Assembly (NCBI RefSeq): GCF_007860095.1
Contig: NZ_SJPT01000002.1
Coordinates: forward strand, 558,001-622,000
DNA: 64,000 bases
Source of the DNA: Novipirellula galeiformis
GTDB lineage: Bacteria > Planctomycetota > Planctomycetia > Pirellulales > Pirellulaceae
Reading direction: 5' to 3'
Part shown: in pieces, positions 11,401 through 19,330 of the stretch
Numbering within the stretch: position 1 is the stretch's first letter
Layout: every line of letters begins with the position of its first letter
The notes under the pieces: generated by a model
The model's database searches: none
What the model saw: the letters and a program-made list of their open reading frames with translations, nothing else
Told to the model about the DNA's origin: nothing
Position numbers and translations under genes: made by a program

Positions 11401-11688
11401 TCCACCGAGTGGGAAATGCCTTACTGGAATCTCGGGCACACGTTCGACTATGCGGAGATGACCTATCTGATGTACCCAAGACCGTTCATGGTGGAACGCG
11501 GTCATCACGACGGCGTCGGCCGCGACCACTGGGTGGCCCATGAATTCGCCAAAGTCCGCTGGCTCTACGCGCAATTCGGAAAGTCCGATCGTGTCGGAAT
11601 CGAATTCTTCCTGGGTGGGCACAGTATCCATGGCGAAGGCACCTTCGAATTTCTTCATAAGCACCTAAACTGGCCGCCGCCGCGGTAA
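8431..11688 (+). CDS. Fusion: haem c site, prenyltransferase/squalene-cyclase-like repeats, two alpha/beta-hydrolase domains
   Basis: Secreted 1085-aa protein. After a signal peptide (1-~25) there is a single c-type haem motif CFTCH at residues 58-62, then alpha/alpha-toroid repeats (~80-330) with QDDGSW-like motifs (QRPDGGW, QLDDGSW) typical of squalene-cyclase-like domains. Two alpha/beta-hydrolase modules follow. The first (~430-680) has GYGEGG with Glu573 where a Ser nucleophile would be; the second (~800-1085) has GLSYGG with Ser947 and resembles acetyl-xylan-esterase/dienelactone-hydrolase-like proteins. So one hydrolase is probably inactive or uses another residue. It starts two bases after the amidohydrolase stop. 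A role in polysaccharide ester removal in the periplasm is an inference. Confidence 0.85.
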   Translation: MSRTIANVVAILMVFTSHCQLRVAAESLSFSGRVHDAVERSLPRLEIASAETAQRRTCFTCHGQALPAVVFAAARKHGFHIDRDNLLRQLDHTEAHLKRSQQQYADGRGTGGQVDTAGWALWGLEAGERVANDITDPVVEYLLGKQRDSGDWRCSGNRPPSEKSHFATTYLALRAIENFGRSSHQPKSDEAKASAAKWFETAEPNDTEDRVFQLLSLPYIGLDENLDERTEKLTQDLIAQQRPDGGWAQLADLESDAYATATVLYALAEAGTAATEDSYQRGLEYLLRTQLDDGSWHVASRSKPFQTYFETGYPHGKDQFISTTAACWATLVLLNVLPEQPAAAIETLAGTKPLEWPESDLSGRLMTGAHKFVESRIAVANEKRHEFEIDDSQRTSLRSELQTVLGVVEKRLPPQLEQYGDQANPALVAEGDRFRVFQVRWPVFANVFGEGLWVQQKESAVGRCVVVPDADQSPEQLLGLTDGLGPKEQIARRLAASGFDLIIPTIISREKMQTDDERILRAEMTDREWIYRQAFHMGRHVIGYDLQRVFAAIDCFANQHEDNKQIGIVGYGEGGLIALHAAAIDDRIDSTLVSGYFDSSDAAWSEPIYRNVWQRSKRLGNAEVASLITPRGLLIEHSEFPTVTRHKGDIVTPPTDRVQSAFKRIRETASEQRPQLILGDNDRPATRWSDKAFTAFLDRFGAEETATEIDGLVDRRADAALRMAQRQKRCTDQAEQHVQSLVRQSEHIRDDFFLYKVHPEWKHRPWSTNKTHDVNADDVFVKATKELRERFTTEAMGRFDAPLMQPNARTRKVAETDKWTAYDVVLDVHESLFAWGTLLIPKDLEPGERRPVVVCQHGRNGIPRDTIDSGKNAYNDYAAKLAERGFITLAPHNLYRGEDKYRWLDRKANAIGCTLFSFIIPSHDQMLRWLDSLPFVDGDRIAFYGLSYGGESAVRIPTALPKYCLSICSGDFNQWTRKVASTDQPFSFMRSTEWEMPYWNLGHTFDYAEMTYLMYPRPFMVERGHHDGVGRDHWVAHEFAKVRWLYAQFGKSDRVGIEFFLGGHSIHGEGTFEFLHKHLNWPPPR

Positions 11689-11785
11689 ACATCGACGGTA
11701 AACATCGACCTTATCGATCATGATACAGATCCAGGAATCGTTGCTGCGATTGCTCGGTACCGAGCACGAACATTTTTGCGTCACC
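11620..11785. repeat. Left copy of a diverged direct repeat: esterase tail plus channel-gene tail
   Basis: This segment covers the last codons of the large hydrolase gene and, just after its stop, a fossil of the end of the K+ channel gene. It matches 13523-13700, where the situation is reversed. The spacer after the hydrolase stop also holds a tandem copy of CGGTAAACATCGA (11683-11708). The two copies clearly align over most of their length but are diverged. Confidence 0.85.
11711..11785 (-). pseudogene. Fossil C-terminus of a TrkA/RCK-type K+ channel gene
   Basis: Read on the minus strand this encodes KMFVLGTEQSQQRFLDLYHD followed by Arg and a TAA stop, nearly the same as the C-terminus of the intact channel gene at 13627-15315 (MFVIGTEESQQRFLDLYHD). 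Nothing of the channel is recognisable upstream of about residue -25. It is a remnant of a second channel gene copy. Confidence 0.85.
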
Positions 11786-11849
11786 TTGCTCGCTTTTCCA
11801 CCATAGAAACGTTTTCAACGGGGTAGGCGGGTGTGTCAGCCCACGGGGC

Positions 11850-13043
11850 TTAGGCTGGGCTGCTTGTTGAAAGATTGGGGACTTCCCCAGCGTGATCTTC
11901 GTCCTCCTCCACGTCCTCGGCTTCCGCGCCGCGAGCCGACAGAAAGTCCCCCAGCGGCTCCAAGTGGGGTATGTGCTCGCTGAACGTACGGACTGTTACC
12001 AATAGTGGAACGGCAACCAGCATTCCAACAACGGACCAAAGCCATGCCCAAAATGCCACGGCGATGAAGACGACGACCGTGTTCAGCTTGAGGTTCCTTC
12101 CCACGAAGTACGGTGTCACAAATTGGCCTTCGATTGCCGTTAATAGATAGTAGACGACCGCGGGAGCAATGCCGGCCATCACCCCCTCGAAACTGAGGAG
12201 GCCGACAATCAGTGCAATCATCGATCCTGCGATCGCACCGAGGTAGGGAACGTAGTTAAACAGAAATCCGACGACGGCGAAGAGAAGTGGATTAGGCATC
12301 CCTAGCATCCACATCGCCAGCCCGATTGTGATTCCCAGCGATGCGTTGATCAATGTGATGGTCAGCAAATACCGAGACAGCTTGCGTTCGATGTCTCGGG
12401 CAATTTTGATCGCTTTTCGCTTGTCGTGAAACGTCGGCATCACATGGACGATCTTTTCATAAAACATGTCCCCCGACGCTAACAAGAAAAATAGCAATAC
12501 CATGACCATCACGATCTGAACGATTATGGCGGGGGCCGTCGACGCGACCAGCCCCAAGTAGCTTTGCTCTTGCACAACCACCTCTTGCACGTCCTCGTCG
12601 GAGGGCAACGCCGCGTTCTCGATCTGTGCGACGACCTCGTCAACGGAAGGCTGATCTTCGTCGCCGCCCAGCGTTTGGCGGATCTCGCGGATCCGGGCTT
12701 CTAAATCGGCGCCGATACTCGGCGCGTCCTTCACCCAGCCAACCACCGGACCTGCCAACATATAAGTAACCAGCAGAATTCCCATCAATAAAGCGAGCAC
12801 GATCGTCGCAGCGGCTAGGCCCGTGGGAACCCGGCATCGTTCCAGGAATCGACGAACGGGACTGAAAACGAGGGCGAGCAGAAATCCTAGGATGACCGGG
12901 GTCAGAAAAACTTGAGCGTAACCAAGTCCTCCAACCAGCAGTAGCAGAAAGATTCCTAACACGATGCGGCGGTGCCATTTACTCGTGTCGCTGACTTGAA
13001 CTTCGCCTTGGACATCCGACGTTGTCGATGGGGGGCAAGTCAT
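11850..13043 (-). CDS. AI-2E family transporter (PerM-like)
   Basis: Inner-membrane protein of 397 aa in the AI-2 exporter/PerM family, a group including autoinducer-2 exporters and Na+/H+ antiporters. The start at 13043 (MTCPPSTTSD) leaves a sensible N-terminus before the first helix; the frame stays open to 13190. About eight hydrophobic segments are seen, with the paired N-terminal helices, a long acidic soluble loop (~120-190) and the family's conserved C-terminal block (FNYVPYLGAIAG, EGQFVTPYFVG, AVPLLVTVRTF). The C-terminus is an acidic tail. The gene sits between reciprocal fossil gene tails, so it may have been inserted or retained during a duplication. Substrate unknown. Confidence 0.9.
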   Translation of the reverse strand: MTCPPSTTSDVQGEVQVSDTSKWHRRIVLGIFLLLLVGGLGYAQVFLTPVILGFLLALVFSPVRRFLERCRVPTGLAAATIVLALLMGILLVTYMLAGPVVGWVKDAPSIGADLEARIREIRQTLGGDEDQPSVDEVVAQIENAALPSDEDVQEVVVQEQSYLGLVASTAPAIIVQIVMVMVLLFFLLASGDMFYEKIVHVMPTFHDKRKAIKIARDIERKLSRYLLTITLINASLGITIGLAMWMLGMPNPLLFAVVGFLFNYVPYLGAIAGSMIALIVGLLSFEGVMAGIAPAVVYYLLTAIEGQFVTPYFVGRNLKLNTVVVFIAVAFWAWLWSVVGMLVAVPLLVTVRTFSEHIPHLEPLGDFLSARGAEAEDVEEDEDHAGEVPNLSTSSPA

Positions 13044-13234
13044 TACATTTCGTCCAACTGAGGGCGTACCGTCCGCGAGTGTTTGGAGGCCGTATCTAAA
13101 ATCGTTTCCTTCTGTGGCCGGCACCGTTGAACGGGAACGGAAGCTTGTGGAACGGGGGCTTGAGCTAGAGCGTTCAACAACATTCAGCATTCAACAATCA
13201 ACGTTGAGCAAACAGCAAAACACGTGCCATTTGG

Positions 13235-13281
13235 CCCGCCATCGGCACACCCGCCATCGGCACACCCGCCATCGGCACGCT
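13235..13281. repeat. 15-bp tandem repeat, three copies
   Basis: The unit CCCGCCATCGGCACA occurs three times in a row, the last copy with one late mismatch. It lies in the 5' region of the AI-2E transporter gene. No protein reading is supported; it may simply be a slippage array. Confidence 0.8.
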
Positions 13282-13522
13282 TGCCTGACGAGCGAGAGGG
13301 GCAGAAATCGTTGCTTTGCGTTGAGGGCGTGAGGGAGACCGATTGGCCGCAGTCTCGATTCGAAATCGAGGCGACACGCTTTAGATTCCAGCCTAGTTTC
13401 GTCGTTCTACGGTGAGCCTCGTTTAAGAGACCACGCTCCGTCGCTTCGGCTGACATCCCGATATCAGCTCAGCCCCCCAATGGATCCAAATGAGGGCGAC
13501 GAGGGATTGGCCCAGGAGCGGC

Positions 13523-13591
13523 CACAGCATCCATGGCCAAGCGTCCTTTGAATTTCTTCACGAGCATCTTTACTGGCCGGCGCCGCGGTAA
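13523..13591 (+). pseudogene. Fossil C-terminus of an alpha/beta-hydrolase gene
   Basis: Reads HSIHGQASFEFLHEHLYWPA then Pro, Arg and a TAA stop, almost the same as the end of the intact 1085-aa hydrolase (HSIHGEGTFEFLHKHLNWPP). It lies directly before the end of the intact channel gene, mirroring the arrangement at 11620-11785. The rest of 13044-13522 contains the transporter 5' region and no other gene that can be supported. Confidence 0.85.
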
Positions 13592-13626
13592 ACATCGGAG
13601 GGGACGATTGCCGCTAAAGATTGATG

Positions 13627-15315
13627 TTATCGATCATGATACAGGTCCAGGAACCGTTGTTGCGATTCCTCGGTACCGATCACAAACATTTCGGCGTCGG
13701 CCGGGAGCGTGACGTCAGGACCTGGATTGACTTGCAGTCCATCCTTGCCGTGAATGGCGATCACACTACAACCGGTTCGTTGCCGTACAGCGCCTTCCAC
13801 GAGCGTTTTACCGGCAAGCGACGGTGGCACGTGTACTTTGAATACGTCCAACCCTTCGGCTAACAACAACACGTCGCTGCGGCGAAGTAGATTAAAGATC
13901 GCGTTGGCCCCCATCGAAGCTTCGGAGATCACGAAATCGGCACCGGCGCGATGCAAGGTTTGAATGTTGCGTTCGAGCGTCGCGCGACTGATGATCTGAA
14001 TGTCCGAGCGTAACCGCCGGCAATATAGCGTCAAGTAAACATTCAACGCGTCGTCGTGGGTTGTAATCACGACCGCCGAAGTTTCCATAATTCCGGCTTG
14101 CGTCAGGATTTCCAAGTCGGCCGCATCGCCTACGATCAGCCTGTCGTCATGTTTTTGTCTGCTCCTTTTCTCCACAACCCGATATTCAATTGACTGTTGA
14201 TCCAGGGCTCGAGCGGTGGCGGCCCCGACACGGCCGAAACCGAGAATCACGACTGGCACTTCGCTGGCGTGATAGATACAGAACAGGCTATCGTATTCAT
14301 CGAGTTGGTCGCGTGTCCCCGCCAGCACTAAAACGGTCGTCTCCGTGATCAGTGTATCGGGCCCCGCGTTTTGATAACGTCCTCGTTCCCAAACCCCCGA
14401 CACGGTGATGTTCACGTGATCGCGCAAGCGGATGTCGCGCAGCGTTCTGCCAACCAACGGCGTTCTAGCCGCGCTGGCCTCGGCGATCAGCAGTTTATCG
14501 AATTGTCCGATGACGTGTGATTTGGCATCTCGCCCGATCACGCGTCTGGCTAACGACCGGCCCATCATCTCAGCGAGCTCCAGCACTTGAGTGCACCCGG
14601 CAAGCTCCAAAACATCGACCGAAGCAACGTCGGCGGCGGTGGCGACGATCGGTACCTGTTCGGAAACTCCGCGCGCCGTGAAGGCCACGTTTGTATTGAT
14701 GACGTCACCGCCGACGGTCGCCACGAGTGCCGCCTTGTCGGTGCGCAACCGCCGATATGTCTCCGGATCATCCAATTCCCCAACGACGACTTTCAAGTCC
14801 AGATCATGAAGTCGCAACGCCTCCGCAACTTCCGCAACAAGAATCACGTACGGGTATTTGAACTGCGTCAGCTTTTTGATCAACGCGGCCTCGACCGGGC
14901 CATAATTTGTCACGATCACGTGGCCCTCGCTATTCGCAGGCAGTTGGCGAGGTGCCCGCGCGGCCTCCTGAGCTTGAATCCATGGCGCATAGAAGAATTG
15001 GATGAAGGTAAAGGGCAGCAGGATCAGCATGAACAACGTTCCGCTCATCAACACAAGCATCGAGAAGAGCCGGCCCGGATCGGTGTGAAACGTAATGTCG
15101 CCGAACCCCAACGTGGACATCACCGTCAGCGTCCAATAGATGCCGGTGATCCAAGTGTAGCGACGCCCTTCCCACGCCATTAGGTAATGAAAGATCACGC
15201 TGTAAACGAGGATCATCCCAATCAGCAAGAGCACGAACTGAGCCAGCACCCGCAAGTTGCGGCGGCTGGCACGGTTCCGCATAAAATGTAGGTACAGTGT
15301 CGTGAAAGATTTCAT
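13627..15315 (-). CDS. Potassium channel protein with two RCK/TrkA-N modules
   Basis: Membrane K+ channel of 562 aa. Two transmembrane helices (~23-45 and ~85-108) frame a pore helix and the selectivity filter TLGFGD (~69-74). The cytoplasmic part has a first TrkA-N/RCK domain from ~128 (HVIVTNYGPVE) with a TrkA-C around 270-340, and a second from ~355 with a clear dinucleotide-binding loop GFGRVG followed by a C-terminal TrkA-C domain (~470-560). The first loop (NYGPVE) lacks the GxGxxG signature, so only the second module likely binds nucleotide. It converges with the transporter gene. Fits a ligand-gated bacterial channel of the MthK/Kch type. Confidence 0.92.
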   Translation of the reverse strand: MKSFTTLYLHFMRNRASRRNLRVLAQFVLLLIGMILVYSVIFHYLMAWEGRRYTWITGIYWTLTVMSTLGFGDITFHTDPGRLFSMLVLMSGTLFMLILLPFTFIQFFYAPWIQAQEAARAPRQLPANSEGHVIVTNYGPVEAALIKKLTQFKYPYVILVAEVAEALRLHDLDLKVVVGELDDPETYRRLRTDKAALVATVGGDVINTNVAFTARGVSEQVPIVATAADVASVDVLELAGCTQVLELAEMMGRSLARRVIGRDAKSHVIGQFDKLLIAEASAARTPLVGRTLRDIRLRDHVNITVSGVWERGRYQNAGPDTLITETTVLVLAGTRDQLDEYDSLFCIYHASEVPVVILGFGRVGAATARALDQQSIEYRVVEKRSRQKHDDRLIVGDAADLEILTQAGIMETSAVVITTHDDALNVYLTLYCRRLRSDIQIISRATLERNIQTLHRAGADFVISEASMGANAIFNLLRRSDVLLLAEGLDVFKVHVPPSLAGKTLVEGAVRQRTGCSVIAIHGKDGLQVNPGPDVTLPADAEMFVIGTEESQQRFLDLYHDR

Positions 15316-15650
15316 TGCGTCTCCGATGGCGTAGTCAGCATTCTAGCCGCGACGGACTGTTGTGACGACGCTAGTCGACGAGACGAATGATGTGCCCACG
15401 GGCTACCCAAAAACGACGAGTGCCGCCGAAAACGATGATTGGCCCCACAACGACACCCTACTCCGCCCAAGACGCATCACGGCCACCGCCGTTCGCTGGA
15501 ACACAACACTCAGTGCTGAGAATCATCACTCTCGTTGGTCCCTAAGTCGATATTCCGGTGCAATACGTGAGCGCGGTGATTGCCGACCGCAATGCCGATG
15601 CAATAGGATAGCGGCCATCCGATCTGTTCCCGTTCCGGAGAGAGCTACCG
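15316..15650. other. Divergent intergenic region, no gene seen
   Basis: About 335 bp separating the channel gene (minus) from the PQQ-propeller gene (plus). It should hold promoters for both. An open frame at 15362-15823 overlaps the next gene and has no recognisable content. Confidence 0.6.
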
Positions 15651-16937
15651 ATGAAGCCGATCACTGTAATCATTTGTGCACCGTTATTGTTCCTTATCAC
15701 CGCGAACCGTTGTCTCTCCGACGACTGGGGATCGTGGCGAGGCCCGACGAGCAATGGCATTTCGACGGAAACGAATGTTCCCACCGAATGGTCAAAAGAC
15801 AAAAACGTGGCGTGGCGAGTTGAATTGCCGGGACCAGCGGGTGCCACGCCGGTTGTCTGGGACGACCAAATCTTCCTGACAACGGTCGACGGCACGAGCC
15901 TGCTGCTGATGTGCTTTGGAGCCGACGGCAAAGAACAATGGCGAAGGGAAATCGGCAAAGGCAACAAAGAGGCACGCGGCGATGAGGGCAATTCGGCTTC
16001 ACCGTCCCCCATCACTGACGGAAAACATGTATGGTCCTTCATGGGCACCGGAGCTCTGGCTTGCTTCACGGTTTCCGGAGAACCGGTGTGGCAGGCGGAT
16101 CTGCAGCAGCGGTACGGAAAATTCGACATTGCGTTCGGGATGTCGGCGACCCCGGTTCTACATGACGGTCGCTTGTTTGTGCAGCTGATCCATGGCGACG
16201 GGGAACCGACGACACAGGAAGCCATCGTGGTGGCAATCGACGCGGTCTCAGGCGAGCACGTGTGGAAGGTGGAGCGGGTGACGGGAGCTGCGAAAGAAAA
16301 TGAGCATTCCTACGCATCACCGATGCTCTACGATTTCGGCGACCACACGTTTCTGATCACTCATGGCGCGGATTACACCGTGGCGTATGCGCTTGAGGAC
16401 GGATCGGAGATCTGGAGACTCGGCGGCCTGAATCCTCAAGGAACCAGCTATCACCCGACGCTGCGTTTCGTTGCATCCCCGGCTGCGGCGGAAGGCATCG
16501 TGGTGTGTCCGACCGCGAAAAACGGACCTGTTTTTGCCGTCGCTCCTGATAGAAAAGGGGATCTGACCGATAGCGATGCAATCCTGTGGGTCCGAGATCA
16601 ACACACGCCGGACGTCCCCTCTCCGCTGATTCACGACGATCTGGTCTACCTTTGCCGCGAAAACGGAATGCTGCTTGTGCTGGATCGGAAGACCGGCGAA
16701 GAGGTCTACATGGAACGTACTCACAGCCACCGACATCGCGCTTCGCCGGTCTTTGCCAACGGTCATCTTTACCTGACCGCCCGCGACGGCAAGACCACCG
16801 TCGTGAAAGCCGGGAGAGATTTTAAGATTGTCGCACAGAACGATATGGACGAGACGATGTCAGCCTCGCCCGTGATCTCCAACGGTACGATCTATCTGCG
16901 AACATTTGATGCCTTGTGGGCGATCCGAAACGATTGA
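15651..16937 (+). CDS. PQQ-binding-like beta-propeller repeat protein, secreted
   Basis: Periplasmic or secreted protein of 428 aa: signal peptide (MKPITVIICAPLLFLITANRCLS), then WGSWRGPTSNGIS, the hallmark beginning of the planctomycete PQQ-propeller family. Repeated blades end in the typical pattern (AWRVELPGPAGATPVV, PVWQADLQ, HVWKVERV, EIWRLGG), giving seven or eight blades. This family usually lacks the PQQ-dehydrogenase catalytic residues and is thought to be a scaffold or outer-membrane-assembly-like propeller. It stands alone, convergent with the downstream esterase, with no sign of an operon. Confidence 0.9.
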   Translation: MKPITVIICAPLLFLITANRCLSDDWGSWRGPTSNGISTETNVPTEWSKDKNVAWRVELPGPAGATPVVWDDQIFLTTVDGTSLLLMCFGADGKEQWRREIGKGNKEARGDEGNSASPSPITDGKHVWSFMGTGALACFTVSGEPVWQADLQQRYGKFDIAFGMSATPVLHDGRLFVQLIHGDGEPTTQEAIVVAIDAVSGEHVWKVERVTGAAKENEHSYASPMLYDFGDHTFLITHGADYTVAYALEDGSEIWRLGGLNPQGTSYHPTLRFVASPAAAEGIVVCPTAKNGPVFAVAPDRKGDLTDSDAILWVRDQHTPDVPSPLIHDDLVYLCRENGMLLVLDRKTGEEVYMERTHSHRHRASPVFANGHLYLTARDGKTTVVKAGRDFKIVAQNDMDETMSASPVISNGTIYLRTFDALWAIRND

Positions 16938-17043
16938 TCGGCGATCATTCGGAACGTCGTCACCGCGAAGCAATGCGGCGTTCGCAGCGCCGCCACCGAG
17001 GCAACTCACGCCATCCAATCACCGACGTTCGCAGCACGAACAC

Positions 17044-17928
17044 TTACTTGGTCAAGTAATCGATCAAGTACTCGGCCGTGTTCCGATACTTGGGATCTTT
17101 AACGCCCGGCGTGACCAGGACGACGTCGACATTCACTTCGTTGAGTCGTTCTGCCAGCTTCACTCCCATAATCCCGGAGTGCGTTGGGTCTTTGGGTGAA
17201 GCCCCCACCACCGGCACTTCGCCGCCATAAAACAAACCGATCGCAGGATCGTCTTTGGAAACATGTTCGATCGGCGAATACTCTTTGATCCATGGCAGGA
17301 CCGATTCCCGATTATCGATCAAGGCCTGGAATCCACCGAGACCGAACGCATGGGCGCCGTAGCGGTAGTTTGGCATCCACTCACGCAGCTCCTTTGGATC
17401 GAGCGAAACTTGGGCTCCGTTGACCGCGGCACAGTATAGCCGTGTCGATTCGCGGGCGATCGGATCTTCACTATCTGGCTTTGCCATGTCATCGTGTAAT
17501 GCCAGCCAAAGCGAGGAGCACGCGCCAGCCGACCCGCCCGTCGCCCCGATCTTTTTCTTGTCGAGGTTCCATTCGGTTGCTTTCGAGCGAACGAATTGGA
17601 GCGCCCTCGCGGCATCATGCAGCGGAGCCTTCACCGGCGGTTCCACTTTCTCTTCCACAGCGTTCTTCACGTAGCGGTAGTTGATCGCAACAACCGAAAT
17701 CCCCTTGTTGAGAAAGGCTTGAGGGTTCATCTTTTTGTCGCCACCCTGCCAACCGCCGCCGTGGATGTAAAACACGACGGGGGTCGGTGTTTCCGATTTG
17801 GCTTGATAGAAATCGAGAACCTGGCGCGGGTGTGCGCCGTACGGCACGTTCTGCAACTGCTTGACTTCTTCGGCTTGCACCGTCTGCACAAACAACAGCA
17901 GCGCCAAGGACATGAGCATTCGTTTCAT
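17044..17928 (-). CDS. Alpha/beta-hydrolase, BD-FAE/lipase-like esterase, secreted
   Basis: Esterase/lipase of 294 aa. The start at 17928 (MKRMLMSLALLLFVQTVQA) gives a clean signal peptide, so the open extension to 18282 is left out. The oxyanion-hole motif HGGGW at 56-60 and nucleophile elbow GGSAGA with Ser133 place it in the HSL/BD-FAE group. A late Asp/His pair should complete the triad: the stretch near VPVVGASPKDPTHSG supplies an Asp and a His. It probably hydrolyses small acyl or aryl esters, for example on plant or algal polysaccharides. Not linked to a neighbouring operon. Confidence 0.88.
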   Translation of the reverse strand: MKRMLMSLALLLFVQTVQAEEVKQLQNVPYGAHPRQVLDFYQAKSETPTPVVFYIHGGGWQGGDKKMNPQAFLNKGISVVAINYRYVKNAVEEKVEPPVKAPLHDAARALQFVRSKATEWNLDKKKIGATGGSAGACSSLWLALHDDMAKPDSEDPIARESTRLYCAAVNGAQVSLDPKELREWMPNYRYGAHAFGLGGFQALIDNRESVLPWIKEYSPIEHVSKDDPAIGLFYGGEVPVVGASPKDPTHSGIMGVKLAERLNEVNVDVVLVTPGVKDPKYRNTAEYLIDYLTK

Positions 17929-18361
17929 CGGGTGGATTCCTGTTGGAGACTGGAAGGATCGATGGACAACATTTTTACAGGATTCACCGTGACATTCCAT
18001 CAAAATCGCTGGTTTTAGTGATAGGCAGGAAGAACTCGTGTGCGCCAATGCGACTGCTTGAGCAAGCCTGTTGACTCCGGCAACGAGCATCTGAAACGGA
18101 CTCTGGTCGTCGACATACAGGTACCGGGAAAACGGCGTTCCTCGGAATCCACACCCCAATCGGCAAGGTGCAAGACGCGACCGTTTGGTCCCCCAAGAGC
18201 ACCTCGCGGTTGCGCAGACTAAGCAATTTGCTGGGCCTGCGTCCAAGATCCGATAGAATGACCCAACTGCATAGGGCGTCATTCGTAAGCGAGTCGAAGT
18301 TTGAGACGCGCGAGCGAAACGAGAACACCTGAATACAATTTTTCAGTGTAAGGATCCAAAC
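17929..18361. other. Intergenic region, no gene recognised
   Basis: 433 bp between the esterase (minus) and the cupin gene (plus). Open frames here are extensions or shadows of the esterase gene. It should hold divergent promoters; none could be assigned. Confidence 0.55.
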
Positions 18362-18841
18362 ATGAATCATCATGCCACGGTGCGGAAGCCCGGCGAAGGA
18401 CGGAGAATCGGGGTCGTCGGCGATGTGTACCGCTTCCTCGCTACCGGGAAAGAGACGGACGGAAAGTACGCCACGTTCGAGGCCATCGTACCGCCGGGTA
18501 GCGGTCCTCCACCGCATATTCACAGTCGCGAAGAGGAGTCGTTCCTTGTGCTTGAAGGCGACGTCACATTCCAACTCGGCGACCAGCGATTTGTGGCCGG
18601 TGAAGGCACGTTTTTGAACATGCCCGTGGGCAGCCTACACTGCTTTAAAAACGAGAGCGACAAACTGGCTCGCCTGTTAATCTCCGTTGCTCCAGCTGGG
18701 CTGGAGGAGATGTTCATGGAGATTGGGCAGCCACTTTCTGATGAAGCAAAGTCGGCACCGCAGCCGAGTCAGGCTGACATCAACAGGTTGGTGGAAGCTG
18801 CACCTCGCTACGGCGTCGAGATCAAAGTGACGCACGAGTAG
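18362..18841 (+). CDS. Cupin domain protein (quercetin-dioxygenase-like)
   Basis: Single-domain cupin of 159 aa, probably cytoplasmic. The first cupin motif reads [21 protein letters not shown] with metal ligands His52, His54 and Glu58, and the second supplies His93 (PVGSLHCF). Metal binding (Fe or Mn) is therefore likely; the reaction is unknown. The C-terminal 50 residues form an alpha-helical tail with [20 protein letters not shown] seen in many quercetin-dioxygenase-like cupins. It is followed five bases later by the DUF2256 gene and so begins a small three-gene run. Confidence 0.88.
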   Translation: MNHHATVRKPGEGRRIGVVGDVYRFLATGKETDGKYATFEAIVPPGSGPPPHIHSREEESFLVLEGDVTFQLGDQRFVAGEGTFLNMPVGSLHCFKNESDKLARLLISVAPAGLEEMFMEIGQPLSDEAKSAPQPSQADINRLVEAAPRYGVEIKVTHE

Positions 18842-18846
18842 TTGCC

Positions 18847-19014
18847 ATGGTTCACAAGAAACCTAACATGCCCGAAAAAAACTGCGGCGTCTGCGGACGC
18901 CCTTTCAAGTGGCGAAAGAAATGGAAGAAGGTATGGGACGAAGTAAAGGTTTGCAGCGATCGGTGTCGCCGGAACCGTGACGGCATCGCGATCCACAAGT
19001 CAGAGAGATCATGA
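18847..19014 (+). CDS. DUF2256 zinc-ribbon-like small protein
   Basis: Encodes 55 aa starting [13 protein letters not shown], with the DUF2256 hallmark [20 protein letters not shown] followed by VCSDRCRR. The CxxC...CxxxC pattern suggests one zinc-binding ribbon. Function of DUF2256 is unknown; it is often found next to photolyase/cryptochrome-like or redox genes, none of which is here. The TGA stop overlaps the ATG of the next gene (ATGA at 19011-19014), so translation of the two is probably coupled. Confidence 0.9.
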   Translation: MVHKKPNMPEKNCGVCGRPFKWRKKWKKVWDEVKVCSDRCRRNRDGIAIHKSERS

Positions 19015-19208
19015 CACGCTTTTTCGCCATTTTGAGTTCGCTTCTGCTTCTGACGGGTGCTGTATTCGCTGGGTTCGGATACTTGGCGACATTCGAGCCG
19101 ACCGACACTGTGATTCAATTCATGGCGTTTCGAATCGGCTATACCGTCGTTGGACTCAGCTGCCTCGTTGGAGTTGGGCTTGTAATCGCAAACGCTTTTT
19201 GGAAGTAA
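19011..19208 (+). CDS. Small two-helix membrane protein
   Basis: 65 aa with two hydrophobic helices (about residues 4-26 and 42-62) joined by a short polar loop (FEPTDTVIQ). It overlaps the DUF2256 gene by ATGA. No family recognised. The conserved-looking coupling and compact size argue that it is a real gene. Confidence 0.72.
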   Translation: MTRFFAILSSLLLLTGAVFAGFGYLATFEPTDTVIQFMAFRIGYTVVGLSCLVGVGLVIANAFWK

Positions 19209-19330
19209 CGCGGTGACTCAGGGTCCATCCAAACTCCGCCGCCAGCGCTCTGTGATTTGATTTGTCGTGCCTGATCGATTGTGGATCTGAGAAGTTTTTG
19301 CGACCAGTGGTGACGTTGATCCCTAGAGAT

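Noticed and set aside
13235-13281. CRISPR-like array
   Set aside because: The three copies are adjacent without spacers and only 15 bp long.
17929-18282. N-terminal extension of the esterase
   Set aside because: The extension has no signal or domain, whereas the Met at 17928 begins a clean signal peptide.
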